Assembly (NCBI GenBank): GCA_038252255.1
Contig: JBBSAM010000016.1
Span: 1-64,000 of the forward strand
Source of the DNA: Chersky-806 sp038252255
GTDB lineage: Bacteria; Actinomycetota; Acidimicrobiia; IMCC26256; JAENVU01
Reading direction: 5' to 3'
Length of the DNA: 64,000 nt
The notes below the pieces were generated by a model, which was not told the DNA's origin, searched no databases, and saw only the letters and a program-made list of their open reading frames with translations. The stretch's first letter is position 1, and each line of letters begins with the position of its first letter. This document shows, one piece after another, positions 42,167 to 51,427 of this stretch. The translations under genes and the position numbers were made by a program.

Positions 42167-43093
42167 TCAGCGTCCGCGTAACCGGTCCACCACCGGACCG
42201 AACGCCTCCATCGCCGTACCGAACACCACGACGTAGGAGATCCCGAAGCGCTCGCGCCGGGCCAGGAGAGCGTCGGCGATCTCCTCGATCTCGCCCAGCA
42301 GCAGGAACGGCGACTCGAGCGCGGTATCGGGACTCAACCCCTGGACGCGGCGGCTCACCTCTTCCGCCGCGTCGCGCGGATCGTCGGTGACCAGCACCGC
42401 CTGCACGAGCACGTTGAGCTCGAGCTCGGTGAATCGCTCGCCGGCTGCCGCGCGGACTACTGCCAGGCGATCCGCGAGGCCGGCCGCGCCGAAGTGACTC
42501 AGAGCTACGTCACCGGTGCCCTCCACCTGGTGGGCGCCGACGAAGCCGACGATGTCCGCGTGGCTCGCGGCGAGGGCGAGCACTCGGTTCCCGTTTCCTC
42601 CGACGAGCAGCGGGATGCTCGGCCGCCGCGGGTAGATCTGGTGACCGGCGAGCTCGTAGTGCTCACCGGCGAACGAGACCGCGCCGCCGTCGAGCAGCGC
42701 CCGCACGATCCGCACCGACTCCTCGAGTCGCTCGACCCGAGCACCGGCGGTGCGGAACGGGATGCCCACCTCGTCGTACTCCGACTTCATGTGGCCGGCG
42801 CCCAGACCCAGCTCGAAGCGCCCGTCGCTCAGCAGGTCGACGGTCGCGGCCTCGCGAGCCACGAGCACCGGGTTCCGGAAGTCGTTGGCCAGGACGAAGG
42901 TGCCGACCTTGAGCGTGCTCGTGGCATCGGCGGCCGAGACGAGCGCGGGAAGCGGCGAGAGGGTGTCGGTGAGGTGGTCCGCGACGAGCAACACGTCGTA
43001 ACCCAGTGCCTCTGCCGCCTTCGCCTGTTCCCGCCATGCCCGCGCGTCGGCAGCATCGCTGACCGAGACCCCGAAACGGAACGGGCGGGTCAC
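42167..43093 (-). CDS. LLM-class F420-dependent oxidoreductase
   Basis: The 308-residue TIM-barrel protein has FGVSVSDAADARAWREQAKA and GRFELGLGAGHMKSEYDEVG, the pattern of the TIGR03621 group of luciferase-like monooxygenases, which use F420 or FMN. GTG 43093 is one base after the hemL stop, so it is coupled to the haem operon. A role in haem or corrinoid metabolism is suggested only by position. Cofactor F420 is inferred from the family. Confidence 0.83.
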   Translation of the reverse strand: MTRPFRFGVSVSDAADARAWREQAKAAEALGYDVLLVADHLTDTLSPLPALVSAADATSTLKVGTFVLANDFRNPVLVAREAATVDLLSDGRFELGLGAGHMKSEYDEVGIPFRTAGARVERLEESVRIVRALLDGGAVSFAGEHYELAGHQIYPRRPSIPLLVGGNGNRVLALAASHADIVGFVGAHQVEGTGDVALSHFGAAGLADRLAVVRAAAGERFTELELNVLVQAVLVTDDPRDAAEEVSRRVQGLSPDTALESPFLLLGEIEEIADALLARRERFGISYVVVFGTAMEAFGPVVDRLRGR

Positions 43094-43094
43094 G

Positions 43095-44387
43095 TCAATC
43101 GGAGCCGGGCCCGACCTCGCACGCGGCGTCGGCCGCGAGCTCGACGGTGCGGGCCAGGTCCGCGTCGGTGTGCGCCAGGCTGACGAACATCACCTCGTAG
43201 CTGCTCGGCGCGAGGAACACGCCGCGATCGAGCATGGCGTGGAAGAAGCGTGCGTAGCGTTCGTGGTCACCGGCTCGCGCGTCCTCGTAATTGCGCACGG
43301 CCGAGGGGCTGAAGAACAGACCGGAGAGGGTTCCCTCGCGCGGCACCTGCACCGCCAGGCCCGCTCCCGCGATCGCGTCGCGCAGTGCCGCGACGAACGT
43401 GGTCACGCGCGCTTCGAGCTGCTCGTAGTCGGCCGGCTTCAGCTGGCCCAGGGCGGCCAGGCCGGCCGCGGTCGCGAGCGGGTTCCCTGACAGCGTGCCG
43501 GCCTGGTACACATCGCCCAGCGGGGCGAGGTGGTCCATCACGTCGGCGCGTCCGGCGACTGCGGCCAACGGGAGACCGCCGCCGATCACCTTGCCGAAGA
43601 TCGAGAGATCCGGAGTGAGATCGAAGCGGCCCTGGGCCCCGGCCGGACCGAGCCGGAAGCCGGTGATGACCTCGTCGCACACGAAGAGCGCGCCGTGGTC
43701 CCGGCAACGCGACACCAGGTGCTCGAGGAACCCGATGGCCGGCGCTACGAGGCCCATGTTCGCGGCGACGGGCTCCACGAGCGCAGCCGCGATCTCGCCG
43801 CCGTCGGCTTCGAACGCGGCGTCGAGCGCGGCCACGTCGTTGAACGGGACCACGATCGTGTCCGCCACCGCACCCGGCGTGACCCCGGCCGACCCCGGGA
43901 GCCCGAGAGTGGCCACGCCGCTTCCCGCGGCCACGAGCAACGAATCGAGGTGCCCGTGATAGCAGCCGGCGAACTTCAACAGCTTGGTGCGACCGGTCGA
44001 GCCGCGGGCCAGCCGGACCGCCGTCATCGTCGCTTCGGTGCCGCTCGAGACGAGGCGGACCTTGTCGACGCTCGGCACCCGCTCGGCGATCACCTCGGCC
44101 AGCTCGACCTCGCGCGCGGTCGGGGCGCCGTACGACGTTCCGGCCGCCGCGGCGCGCTGGACGGCCTCGACGATCGCGGGATGGGCGTGCCCGAGGATGG
44201 ACGCGCCCCACGACTGGACGAAGTCGAGGTAGCGGTTGCCGTCCGTGTCGACCAGGTACGCGCCCTCCGCCCGCTCGACGAAGAACGGCGTGCCTCCGAC
44301 CGCGTTGAACGCCCGCACCGGCGAGCTCACCCCACCCGGGATGACTCGGAGCGCGCGCTGGTAGAGCTCCTCGCGAGTCTCGGTCAC
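43095..44387 (-). CDS. hemL: Glutamate-1-semialdehyde 2,1-aminomutase
   Basis: HemL makes 5-aminolevulinate from glutamate 1-semialdehyde with pyridoxal phosphate; the Lys is in SIFGKVIGGGLPLAAVAG. VSSGTEATMTAVRLARG and AGCYHGHLDSLLVAAGSG are also visible. GTG 44387 gives 430 residues, the usual length, 4 bp after hemB. Together with HemA it shows the C5 pathway. Confidence 0.96.
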   Translation of the reverse strand: MTETREELYQRALRVIPGGVSSPVRAFNAVGGTPFFVERAEGAYLVDTDGNRYLDFVQSWGASILGHAHPAIVEAVQRAAAAGTSYGAPTAREVELAEVIAERVPSVDKVRLVSSGTEATMTAVRLARGSTGRTKLLKFAGCYHGHLDSLLVAAGSGVATLGLPGSAGVTPGAVADTIVVPFNDVAALDAAFEADGGEIAAALVEPVAANMGLVAPAIGFLEHLVSRCRDHGALFVCDEVITGFRLGPAGAQGRFDLTPDLSIFGKVIGGGLPLAAVAGRADVMDHLAPLGDVYQAGTLSGNPLATAAGLAALGQLKPADYEQLEARVTTFVAALRDAIAGAGLAVQVPREGTLSGLFFSPSAVRNYEDARAGDHERYARFFHAMLDRGVFLAPSSYEVMFVSLAHTDADLARTVELAADAACEVGPGSD

Positions 44388-44391
44388 GCCT

Positions 44392-45369
44392 TCACTGCAG
44401 GCGCTCGGCGAGGTCCCGCGCGAAGTAGGTGAGGATGAAGTCGGCGCCGGCCCGGCGGATCGAGAGCAGGTGCTCGTGCGCGACCGCGGGACCGTCGATC
44501 CAGCCGTTCGCGGCGGCTGCCTGCACCATCGCGTACTCACCGCTCACGTGGTACGCCGCGACCGGCACGTCGAACGTGTTGCGCACCGCCGCGATCACGT
44601 CGAGGTAGGAGAGCGCGGGCTTGACCATGACCATGTCCGCGCCCTGCTCGATGTCCAGCGCGGTCTCGTCGAGCGCTTCGCGGGCGTTGGACGGTTGCAT
44701 CTGGTAGCCGTGGCGGTCACCGAACTGCGGAGCGCACTCGGCCGCGTCACGGAACGGCCCGTAGAGTGCGGACGCGTACTTGGCCGAGTACGCCAGGATC
44801 GCGGCGTCGGAGTGGCCGGTGCCGTCGAGCGCGGCTCGGATCGCCGCGACCTGGCCGTCCATCATGCCGCTCGGCGCGACGACATCGGCGCCGGCGCCGG
44901 CCTGCGCGATCGCGATGCTCGCGTAGCGCTCGAGTGTCGCGTCGTTGTCCACGTCGCCGTTCGCGCCGATCAGGCCGCAGTGCCCGTGATCCGTGTACTC
45001 GTCGAGGCAGTCGTCGGCCATGAGGACGAGCGAGTCCCCCACCTCGTCGCGCAGCTGCCGCAGGGCGATCTGCACCACGCCATCCGGGTCGTCGGCACTC
45101 GAGCCGCGCGTGTCCTTGTGCTCGGGGACGCCGAAGAGGATCACCGCGGGAACGCCGAGCCCGGCGAGGGCGCGGACCTCCTTGCGGAGGCTCTCCTGGG
45201 TGTGCTGCACGACGCCCGGCATCGAGGCCACCGGCTCCGGGTCGCGGATCCCGGCCTTCACGAACAACGGAGCGACGAGGTCGTCGACCGACAGCCGCGC
45301 CTCCGCGGTCAGCCGGCGCATCGGGCCGGTGCGCCGGAGCCGACGCGACCGGTGCTCGGGGAAGCTCAC
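44392..45369 (-). CDS. hemB: Porphobilinogen synthase (5-aminolevulinate dehydratase)
   Basis: HemB joins two 5-aminolevulinate molecules. The two active-site Lys are in AYSAKYASALYGPFRDA and MVMVKPALSYLD. The metal region reads DDCLDEYTDHGHCG, where the middle Cys of the classic zinc triad is Asp. GTG 45369 gives 325 residues. The 109 bp to the cobA-hemD stop is the only sizeable gap in the operon. Confidence 0.95.
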   Translation of the reverse strand: MSFPEHRSRRLRRTGPMRRLTAEARLSVDDLVAPLFVKAGIRDPEPVASMPGVVQHTQESLRKEVRALAGLGVPAVILFGVPEHKDTRGSSADDPDGVVQIALRQLRDEVGDSLVLMADDCLDEYTDHGHCGLIGANGDVDNDATLERYASIAIAQAGAGADVVAPSGMMDGQVAAIRAALDGTGHSDAAILAYSAKYASALYGPFRDAAECAPQFGDRHGYQMQPSNAREALDETALDIEQGADMVMVKPALSYLDVIAAVRNTFDVPVAAYHVSGEYAMVQAAAANGWIDGPAVAHEHLLSIRRAGADFILTYFARDLAERLQ

Positions 45370-45478
45370 GACGGCAAGGCTACCGCCGCGTTCAGGACCG
45401 GCTTCGACCGCACTCCGACGTAAGTGTCCCACCCTGTCCGTAGCACCGGGCTCGCTCTCGTCCCTTTGCTACCTCTGG

Positions 45479-46951
45479 TTACGTTCGGACTCGGGCGACT
45501 TCCGCGAGGACGGCGGCGACGACACCGTCGATGGTGTGCGGGTCGGCTTCGGCGTCAACCCGGAGCCCCCGGTCCCGGGCGGTCCGGGACGTGATCGGGC
45601 CGATCGAGATGACGAGCGGTTGCGGGTCCGGCAACCCGCCGACGAGGTCGCAGAAGCCCGTGACGGTCGAGGAAGCGGTGAACGTGACCGCGTCGACCTT
45701 GCCGGCGCGGACGCGCTCGAGGTCGCCGGGATCCGGTGCGGTCGGCACCGTCCGGTAGACCGCGAGGACGTCGACCGGGTAGCCGCGGTCCGCGAGGCCG
45801 TCGGGCAGCACGTCGCGCGCCTTCTCCGCCCGGGCGAGCAGGACCCGCTCGTTCTCCGAGGTCGCGACGGGAAAGGCGGCGACCAGCGCCTCGGCCACGA
45901 AGCGCTCGGGCACGAGGTCGGCCCGGATCCCCCGCCGCTCGAGTGCGGTCGCGGTGCCGGGGCCGATGGCCGCGACCTGGAGGTGGCCGAGCGCACGCGC
46001 GTCGAGCCCGGCCGCGGCGAGGCCGCGGTCGAAGAACGCGTCCACCCCGTTCGCCGAGGTGAACGCGAGCCAGGAGTACCCGCTGAGCGCGGGGAGCTCG
46101 AACGCCACCGGCTCGATCTCGATGGCGGGCAGCTCGACGACCTCGGCTCCGAGCGTCTCGAGGCGCGTGCGCAAGCTGCTGGCCTGCTCGCGGGCGCGGG
46201 TGATGACGACCGTACGGCCGAAGAGCGGGCGCGACTCGAACCAGGCGAGATCCAACGCGGCGACCGGCCCGACGACGATCGCGCTCGGAGCGCGGATGCC
46301 GGCGGTTGCAGCATCCGCCAACGTGGTGCGGATCGTCCGTTGCTCGGGCATCGTGCCCCAGCGGACCGCGGCGACGGGCGTGTCGGGGGCGCGGCCGCCC
46401 TCGATCAGGCTCTCGGAGATCCCGGCGAGGTTGCCGGCGCCCATGAGGATGACGAGTGTCCCGCCGGCGCGTGCGAGCGAGGCCCAGTCCGTGTCGGTCG
46501 TGCCCTTGGTCGGGTCCTCGTGACCGGTCACGACGGTGAAGTGCGTGGACAGCCCCCGATGGGTCACCGGGATCCCCGCGTACGCGGCGGCCGCGATGGC
46601 GCTCGTGATCCCGGGGACCACCTCGAAGGGCACTCCCGCGGCGGCCAGCGCCTCGGCTTCCTCGCCACCGCGCCCGAAGACGAACGGGTCGCCGCCCTTC
46701 AGGCGCACGACCGTCAGGCCCCGCCCGCCGCGGTCCACGAGCACCGCGTTGATCTCGTCCTGACTCGGCCCGGGGGCGCCCGGGGTCTTGCCCACGTCGA
46801 CCCGCTCGGCCCCGGCCGGCGTGAGCTCGAGCAGCGACGGGTGCGCGAGCCGGTCGTAGACCACGACGTCGGCCCGTTCGAGCAGCTCGGCGCCACGCCG
46901 GGTCAGCAGCCCCGGATCACCGGGTCCGGCGCCGACCAGGTACACCGTCAC
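45479..46951 (-). CDS. cobA-hemD: Fused uroporphyrinogen-III C-methyltransferase and uroporphyrinogen-III synthase
   Basis: The 490-residue protein has an N-terminal SAM-binding SUMT domain (GAGPGDPGLLTRRGAELLER, RLKGGDPFVFGRGGEEAE, PGITSAIAAAAYAGIPVTHR) from 1 to about 235. A HemD domain follows, with FTSANGVDAFFDRG and FTASSTVTGFCDLVGG. One makes uroporphyrinogen III and the other methylates it toward sirohaem or cobalamin. The start GTG 46951 overlaps hemC by 4 bp. The same fusion occurs in other actinobacteria. Confidence 0.95.
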   Translation of the reverse strand: MTVYLVGAGPGDPGLLTRRGAELLERADVVVYDRLAHPSLLELTPAGAERVDVGKTPGAPGPSQDEINAVLVDRGGRGLTVVRLKGGDPFVFGRGGEEAEALAAAGVPFEVVPGITSAIAAAAYAGIPVTHRGLSTHFTVVTGHEDPTKGTTDTDWASLARAGGTLVILMGAGNLAGISESLIEGGRAPDTPVAAVRWGTMPEQRTIRTTLADAATAGIRAPSAIVVGPVAALDLAWFESRPLFGRTVVITRAREQASSLRTRLETLGAEVVELPAIEIEPVAFELPALSGYSWLAFTSANGVDAFFDRGLAAAGLDARALGHLQVAAIGPGTATALERRGIRADLVPERFVAEALVAAFPVATSENERVLLARAEKARDVLPDGLADRGYPVDVLAVYRTVPTAPDPGDLERVRAGKVDAVTFTASSTVTGFCDLVGGLPDPQPLVISIGPITSRTARDRGLRVDAEADPHTIDGVVAAVLAEVARVRT

Positions 46952-47880
46952 GCGCGCGTCGCCTCGGCCGGGGAGCTCGGCTGGGACTCCATGCCGAGCG
47001 CTTCGAGCAGGATGCTCCCGCCCTCTTCGTCGAGCAGGCGGCGGGCAACCTCCGCGCCGAGAGCGTCCGGGTTCGTGCCCGCTCCGCGCACGCGCAGCAC
47101 GATTCGACCGTCGAGCGACGCGAGCAATGCGTCGAGCACGATCGACCCGTCCCCTCGCCGTTGGGCCAACGCGCCACACGGGAGGCTGCAGCCACCGCCG
47201 AGCCGGTCGAGGAACGCTCGCTCGGCGAGCAGCTCCGAGTGCGCGATCTCGTCGTCGATCGCGGCGAGCGCCGCGAGTGTCTCCGCGTCGTCCGCGCGGC
47301 ATTCCACCGCCAGTGCACCCTGACCCACCTGTGGCAAGAGCGTCGACGGCTCGAGGCGCTCCGTCGCCCGGTCCGCGACCCCGAGCCGGTCCAGCGCGGC
47401 GGCCGCGACGACGACGGCATCGAAGTCCACCGCGCGGTCGAGGCGTGTCGGGATGTTCCCCCGCAGCTCGCCGAACGTGAGATCCGGCCGCAACGCGGCC
47501 AGCTGCGCGCGGCGGCGCACGCTGCCGGTTCCGACATGGCCACCCGTGGGCAGGTCGGCGAGCCGGCACCCGACGAGCGCATCGCGCGGGTCCCCGCGCT
47601 CCGGCACGGCCGCCAGCACGAGTCCGTCAGGGGTCTCGGCCGGCAGGTCCTTCGCCGAGTGCACCGCGACGTCGGCGTCGCCGCGCAGCACCGAGTCCTG
47701 CACCTCTTTCACGAAGACCCCGGTACCGCCCAGCGCGTGGATCGTGGACGCGGTGTCGCGGTCACCGCGGGTCGAGACCACCACGAGCTCGGTGGACGCG
47801 CCGAGCCGGGCAGCCACGAGGTCCGCCTGCCAGCGTGCGAGCGCGCTTCCCCGCGTGGCGACGCGCCGCGCCCGGGTCAT
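46948..47880 (-). CDS. hemC: Hydroxymethylbilane synthase (porphobilinogen deaminase)
   Basis: The 310-residue enzyme links four porphobilinogens. The dipyrromethane cofactor Cys is in GGGCSLPCGALAQ, and VAVHSAKDLPAETPDG and TGSVRRRAQL are intact. ATG 47880 overlaps the hemA stop by 4 bp. The C-terminal tail is Ser/Pro-rich. Confidence 0.96.
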   Translation of the reverse strand: MTRARRVATRGSALARWQADLVAARLGASTELVVVSTRGDRDTASTIHALGGTGVFVKEVQDSVLRGDADVAVHSAKDLPAETPDGLVLAAVPERGDPRDALVGCRLADLPTGGHVGTGSVRRRAQLAALRPDLTFGELRGNIPTRLDRAVDFDAVVVAAAALDRLGVADRATERLEPSTLLPQVGQGALAVECRADDAETLAALAAIDDEIAHSELLAERAFLDRLGGGCSLPCGALAQRRGDGSIVLDALLASLDGRIVLRVRGAGTNPDALGAEVARRLLDEEGGSILLEALGMESQPSSPAEATRA

Positions 47881-49169
47881 TCCGAGTCAGGTTCGCCCGG
47901 GAGGCCGTCCGGCAGGTCGAAGAGGGTGGCGAGCGCATCCGCGTACAGCTCGCCGCGGGCGGTGCCGGCCGCGTCCTTCAGCCGGACGGTCGGCTCGTGG
48001 AGGAGCTTGTTGACGATGCCCTGGGTGAGCGCTTCGACCGCGTTGCGCGCTTCGGGATCGAGCGCGTCGAGCTTGGCGCGGAAGCGATCGAGCTCCGCGG
48101 TGCGAATCGACTCGCCGCGCTGTCGCAAGGACGTGACCAGCGGTGTCAGCTCGCGCGCCATGCGATCCGTCTGGAACTTCTCCAGCTCATCGATGATGAT
48201 CCCCTGCACGCGGCTCACCTCGCGGCGGCGCTCGTGCAACGAGTCCTCGGTGAAGGCTTTGAGGTCGTCCATGTCGAGCAGCGTCACGCCGGGGACCTCG
48301 CGTGCGCCGGGGTCGACATCGCGGGGGACGGCGACGTCGACGACGAGCAGCGGCGAGCCGTCGCGGCGATCCATCACCGCCTCGATGTCACCCCGCTCGA
48401 CGTGCACCTCGGTCGAGTCGGTCGCGGTCAGCAGCACGTCCACTGACGACAGGACGTCGGGGAGCTCGCCCAGCGAGACCGGGCGCCCGCCCACCTTGCC
48501 CGCGAGATCCACGGCCCGGGCGTACGTGCGGTTGGCGACCACGAGCTCGCCGGAACCCGCGCTGACCAGCGCTTTCGCGAGACCCTGGGCGACCTCGCCC
48601 GCGCCGAGCACGAGCACCGAACGGCCGCGCAGCGAGAACATCGTCTGCTCCGCGAGCGCAACCGCGGCCGAGGAGATGGAGAGCGCGCTCCGACCGATCG
48701 CGGTCTCGGTCCGAGCCCGCTTGCCGACGACGAGCGCTTGGCGAAACACCCGCGAGAGCAGCTGCCCGGATGCACCCTGGTCCTCGGCTTGGCGCCACGC
48801 GTCGCGGACCTGGCCGAGGATCTCGCCCTCACCGATGATCATCGAGTCGAGGCCGGCGGCGACGCCGAAGAGGTGCGCGACCGCGCCGTCGTCGTAGTAC
48901 GTGTAGAGGTGCTCGGCGAAGTCGTCCGGTTGCGCGGACGCCTGCTCGGCGAGGAACTCGAGGATGTCCGAGACCGCGGCGTGGAACTTCGTGCACCGCG
49001 CGTAGATCTCGATCCGGTTGCAGGTGGAGAGCAGGACGACCTCGGCCAGGTGCTCGCGCAACGCCAGGTCGTGAATAGCCTTCACCTGGCGCGATGCCGG
49101 CACCGCGACCCGCTCACGCATCTCGACGGGTGCGGTGCGGTGGTTCAGACCGACGACGATCACAGACAC
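47877..49169 (-). CDS. hemA: Glutamyl-tRNA reductase
   Basis: HemA makes glutamate 1-semialdehyde from glutamyl-tRNA. The catalytic Cys is in STCNRIEIY, with GEGEILGQVRDAW and the NADPH motif LVLGAGEVAQGLA. I choose GTG 49169 because it yields MSVIVVGLNHRTAPV, matching the family N-terminus; GTG 49163 would give the tidier 4-bp overlap with the upstream stop. Length 430. Confidence 0.95.
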   Translation of the reverse strand: MSVIVVGLNHRTAPVEMRERVAVPASRQVKAIHDLALREHLAEVVLLSTCNRIEIYARCTKFHAAVSDILEFLAEQASAQPDDFAEHLYTYYDDGAVAHLFGVAAGLDSMIIGEGEILGQVRDAWRQAEDQGASGQLLSRVFRQALVVGKRARTETAIGRSALSISSAAVALAEQTMFSLRGRSVLVLGAGEVAQGLAKALVSAGSGELVVANRTYARAVDLAGKVGGRPVSLGELPDVLSSVDVLLTATDSTEVHVERGDIEAVMDRRDGSPLLVVDVAVPRDVDPGAREVPGVTLLDMDDLKAFTEDSLHERRREVSRVQGIIIDELEKFQTDRMARELTPLVTSLRQRGESIRTAELDRFRAKLDALDPEARNAVEALTQGIVNKLLHEPTVRLKDAAGTARGELYADALATLFDLPDGLPGEPDSE

Positions 49170-49801
49170 GAGCGCAACAGCTCCCTCGCCTCGGACTCCC
49201 GACCTTCCCGGATCAGCTCGAGGATGCCGGAACCGATGGCCGCTCGCCAATCGGCATCCTCGCTGGAACGCCCCCCGGTACGCATCTCTTCCCGGGCCTC
49301 GCTGAGCAGCTCGAGCAGGGTCTCGTACTCGGGGCCCATCTCCTCCCGGACGTGGTCCTTGAGGAAGGTCGCGAGGGCCGGACTGCGGCCGTTGGTACCG
49401 ATGGTGACCACGATATCCCCGCGCCGTACGACCGACATGAGCGTGAAGGAGCAATTCGCCGGGTCGTCGGCCGAGTTCACGAACATCCGGCGCGACTCGC
49501 CGGCGAGGAAGACCGCCCGGTTCACCTCGGGGTCGTCGGTCGCGGTGACCGCGAGCCACGCACCGTCGAGATCGGCATCCGAGAACGCGCGCCGGGTGAG
49601 CTGGATCCGGCCCTCGGCGGCCCACCCCGCCACGACGTCGCCCACGTCGGGCGCGACGACCGTGACCTCCGCCCCGGCCTCGAGCAGCGACTCGATCTTG
49701 CGGGCGGCGATCCGCCCGGCACCGACGACGACGCACCGCCGACCCGTCACCAGCAGGTTCACGGGATACCCCACGAGGGACGGGCGCGGGGCCGGGCTCA
49801 A
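49160..49801 (-). CDS. Precorrin-2 dehydrogenase / sirohydrochlorin ferrochelatase (Met8-like)
   Basis: The 213-residue protein has the NAD-binding CVVVGAGRIAARKIESLLEA, SADDPANCSF and TIGTNGRSPALATFLKDHV, the CysG N-terminal module. It oxidises precorrin-2 and may insert iron to make sirohaem. TTG 49801 overlaps the rex stop as TTGA, the same 4-bp style as its neighbours. Together with CobA it gives a sirohaem branch in the operon. Confidence 0.9.
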   Translation of the reverse strand: MSPAPRPSLVGYPVNLLVTGRRCVVVGAGRIAARKIESLLEAGAEVTVVAPDVGDVVAGWAAEGRIQLTRRAFSDADLDGAWLAVTATDDPEVNRAVFLAGESRRMFVNSADDPANCSFTLMSVVRRGDIVVTIGTNGRSPALATFLKDHVREEMGPEYETLLELLSEAREEMRTGGRSSEDADWRAAIGSGILELIREGRESEARELLRSCL

Positions 49802-50481
49802 CCCACGCGCTCCTTCTTCCGGGAGCGTTGGTGCGACTGGTAGAAGGAGAGGATCTGCAGCTCGATGGCCAGATCCACCTTGCGCAGCGAGACCGAGTCG
49901 GGCACTGCGACCACTGCCGGTGCGAAGTTGAGGATCGAGCAGACGCCCGCGGCGACCAGGCGGTCGGCGACCTCTTGCGCGGCGGCGGCCGGGGTGGCGA
50001 TGATCCCGATCTTGATGCCCCGCTCGCTCACGATCGGTGAGAGGTCGTCGATCGATTCGACCGCGAGGTCACCGATCTGCTCCCCGACCTTGGTCGGGTC
50101 GGCGTCCACGAGGGCGAGCACCCGGAACCCGCGGGCGCCGAAGCCCCGGTAGTTGGCGAGGGCCTGGCCGAGGTTCCCGAGGCCGACGATGGCGACCGGC
50201 CAGTCCGCGGTGAGCCCGAGCTCGCGCGTGATGCGGTCGACCAGGAACTCCACCTCGTAGCCGACGCCCCGGGTGCCGTAGGACCCCAGGTAGGAGAGGT
50301 CCTTGCGGACCTTTGCCGCGTTGACGCCGGCGAGCTCGGCCAGCCGCTCCGAGGAGACGGTACCGACCTCCTGGTCAGCTGCTTCGAGCAGGGCCCGGTA
50401 GTAGAGAGGAAGGCGCGCGACCGTCGCTTCCGGGATCCGCCTCGGCGTCCCATCGGCGCTGCGAGCAGGGCGGTCGGGCAC
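49798..50481 (-). CDS. rex: Redox-sensing transcriptional repressor Rex
   Basis: The 227-residue protein has an N-terminal winged helix (RLPLYYRALLEAADQEVGTV and AAKVRKDLSYLGSYGTRGVG) and an NAD(H)-binding Rossmann domain with AIVGLGNLGQALANY. Rex senses NADH/NAD+ and in Streptomyces controls respiratory and hem genes, including its own rex-hem operon. It is the first gene here, GTG 50481, with a likely operator 68 bp upstream. Confidence 0.95.
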   Translation of the reverse strand: MPDRPARSADGTPRRIPEATVARLPLYYRALLEAADQEVGTVSSERLAELAGVNAAKVRKDLSYLGSYGTRGVGYEVEFLVDRITRELGLTADWPVAIVGLGNLGQALANYRGFGARGFRVLALVDADPTKVGEQIGDLAVESIDDLSPIVSERGIKIGIIATPAAAAQEVADRLVAAGVCSILNFAPAVVAVPDSVSLRKVDLAIELQILSFYQSHQRSRKKERVG

Positions 50482-50548
50482 GGTCCGCCAGGTCCTCTCG
50501 ACGGGGCCCGCGTATGGGGCGGGCCGGAAGAATCACCCTACACCCACT

Positions 50549-50566
50549 TCGTGCACATATTCACAA
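50549..50566 (-). promoter_or_regulatory. Candidate Rex operator upstream of rex
   Basis: The minus strand reads TTGTGAATATGTGCACGA. This matches the 18-base Rex consensus TTGTGAA-N4-TTCACAA at 12 of 14 defined positions; the left half is perfect and the right half has two mismatches. It overlaps the end of the TauE gene and lies 68 bp before the rex start, where autoregulation is expected. Confidence 0.7.
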
Positions 50567-51325
50567 GCCGGGTAGCCACGCCGCGGTGAGCAGCGTGGCC
50601 CCGAGCAGGGCGAGGCCCGCGCCGTACGCCCGCTCCAAGTGGACCGGATTGCTCCGCAACGCGACCCGGGCACCGACGTAGGAGAGCGGGATCGAGCTGG
50701 CGCCGAACACCGCCACGAGCTCCCAGTCGATGTGGCCCAGGATCGCGTGAACGATCGTCCCCGGGATCGCCAATGCGGCCGCGACCGCCAGCGATGTCGC
50801 GAACGACTGCTTGAGCGAGAGGCGCAGCACCACGACGAACAACGGGGCGAGGAGAAAGCCCCCCGCGTTCGCCAGGAGGCCCGAGAGCACGCCGACACCG
50901 AGGGCGACCCCGGTCATGCGGGATCGATAGAACCGCGGGCGCATCGCGATCTCGTGCGGATCGCCGGGCCGGAGCAAGAAGCGGAGGCCGAGCACCGTGA
51001 CCACCAGCTCGGTCGCGGTCACGAGCACCTCCCCGCCGATCCAGCGGGTCGCGTAGGCACCGATCGCGGTGGCCGGAATGCCGGCGGCAAGGCACCAGCC
51101 GAAGACCCGCCAGTCGATGAGCTGCTCCCGCCAGTAGGCGTACGACGCCGCGAGGGTGGACGGGATGGTGGCCGGCAATGGGGAGGCGACCGCGACGATC
51201 GGTGGGATGCCGACGATCGCCAGCAGCGGGGTGGCGATCGCGGATCCCCCCTTTCCGAAGAGCCCGCCGAGGAACCCGACACCCGCGCCGATCGCCATCA
51301 CCGCGAGGGCGGTCGTGAGGCTCAT
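50561..51325 (-). CDS. Sulfite exporter TauE/SafE family (TSUP) permease
   Basis: The 254-residue protein has about eight hydrophobic segments and begins with the family signature GAGVGFLGGLFGKGGSAIAT; a repeat of the signature lies in LGVGVLSGLLANAGGFLLAP. Members export sulfite, sulfoacetate or similar anions. It is divergent from a LysR regulator, which probably controls it. Its stop lies inside the candidate Rex operator. Confidence 0.87.
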   Translation of the reverse strand: MSLTTALAVMAIGAGVGFLGGLFGKGGSAIATPLLAIVGIPPIVAVASPLPATIPSTLAASYAYWREQLIDWRVFGWCLAAGIPATAIGAYATRWIGGEVLVTATELVVTVLGLRFLLRPGDPHEIAMRPRFYRSRMTGVALGVGVLSGLLANAGGFLLAPLFVVVLRLSLKQSFATSLAVAAALAIPGTIVHAILGHIDWELVAVFGASSIPLSYVGARVALRSNPVHLERAYGAGLALLGATLLTAAWLPGL

Positions 51326-51427
51326 CGGTGGCGGTCGGGGACGGGCGCGGGGTGCACCCGTCCATTGGACGCCGGATCAACCGACAGGTCCAACAGATTG
51401 TTCTGATTTATCCCATAGGCTGTCCCG

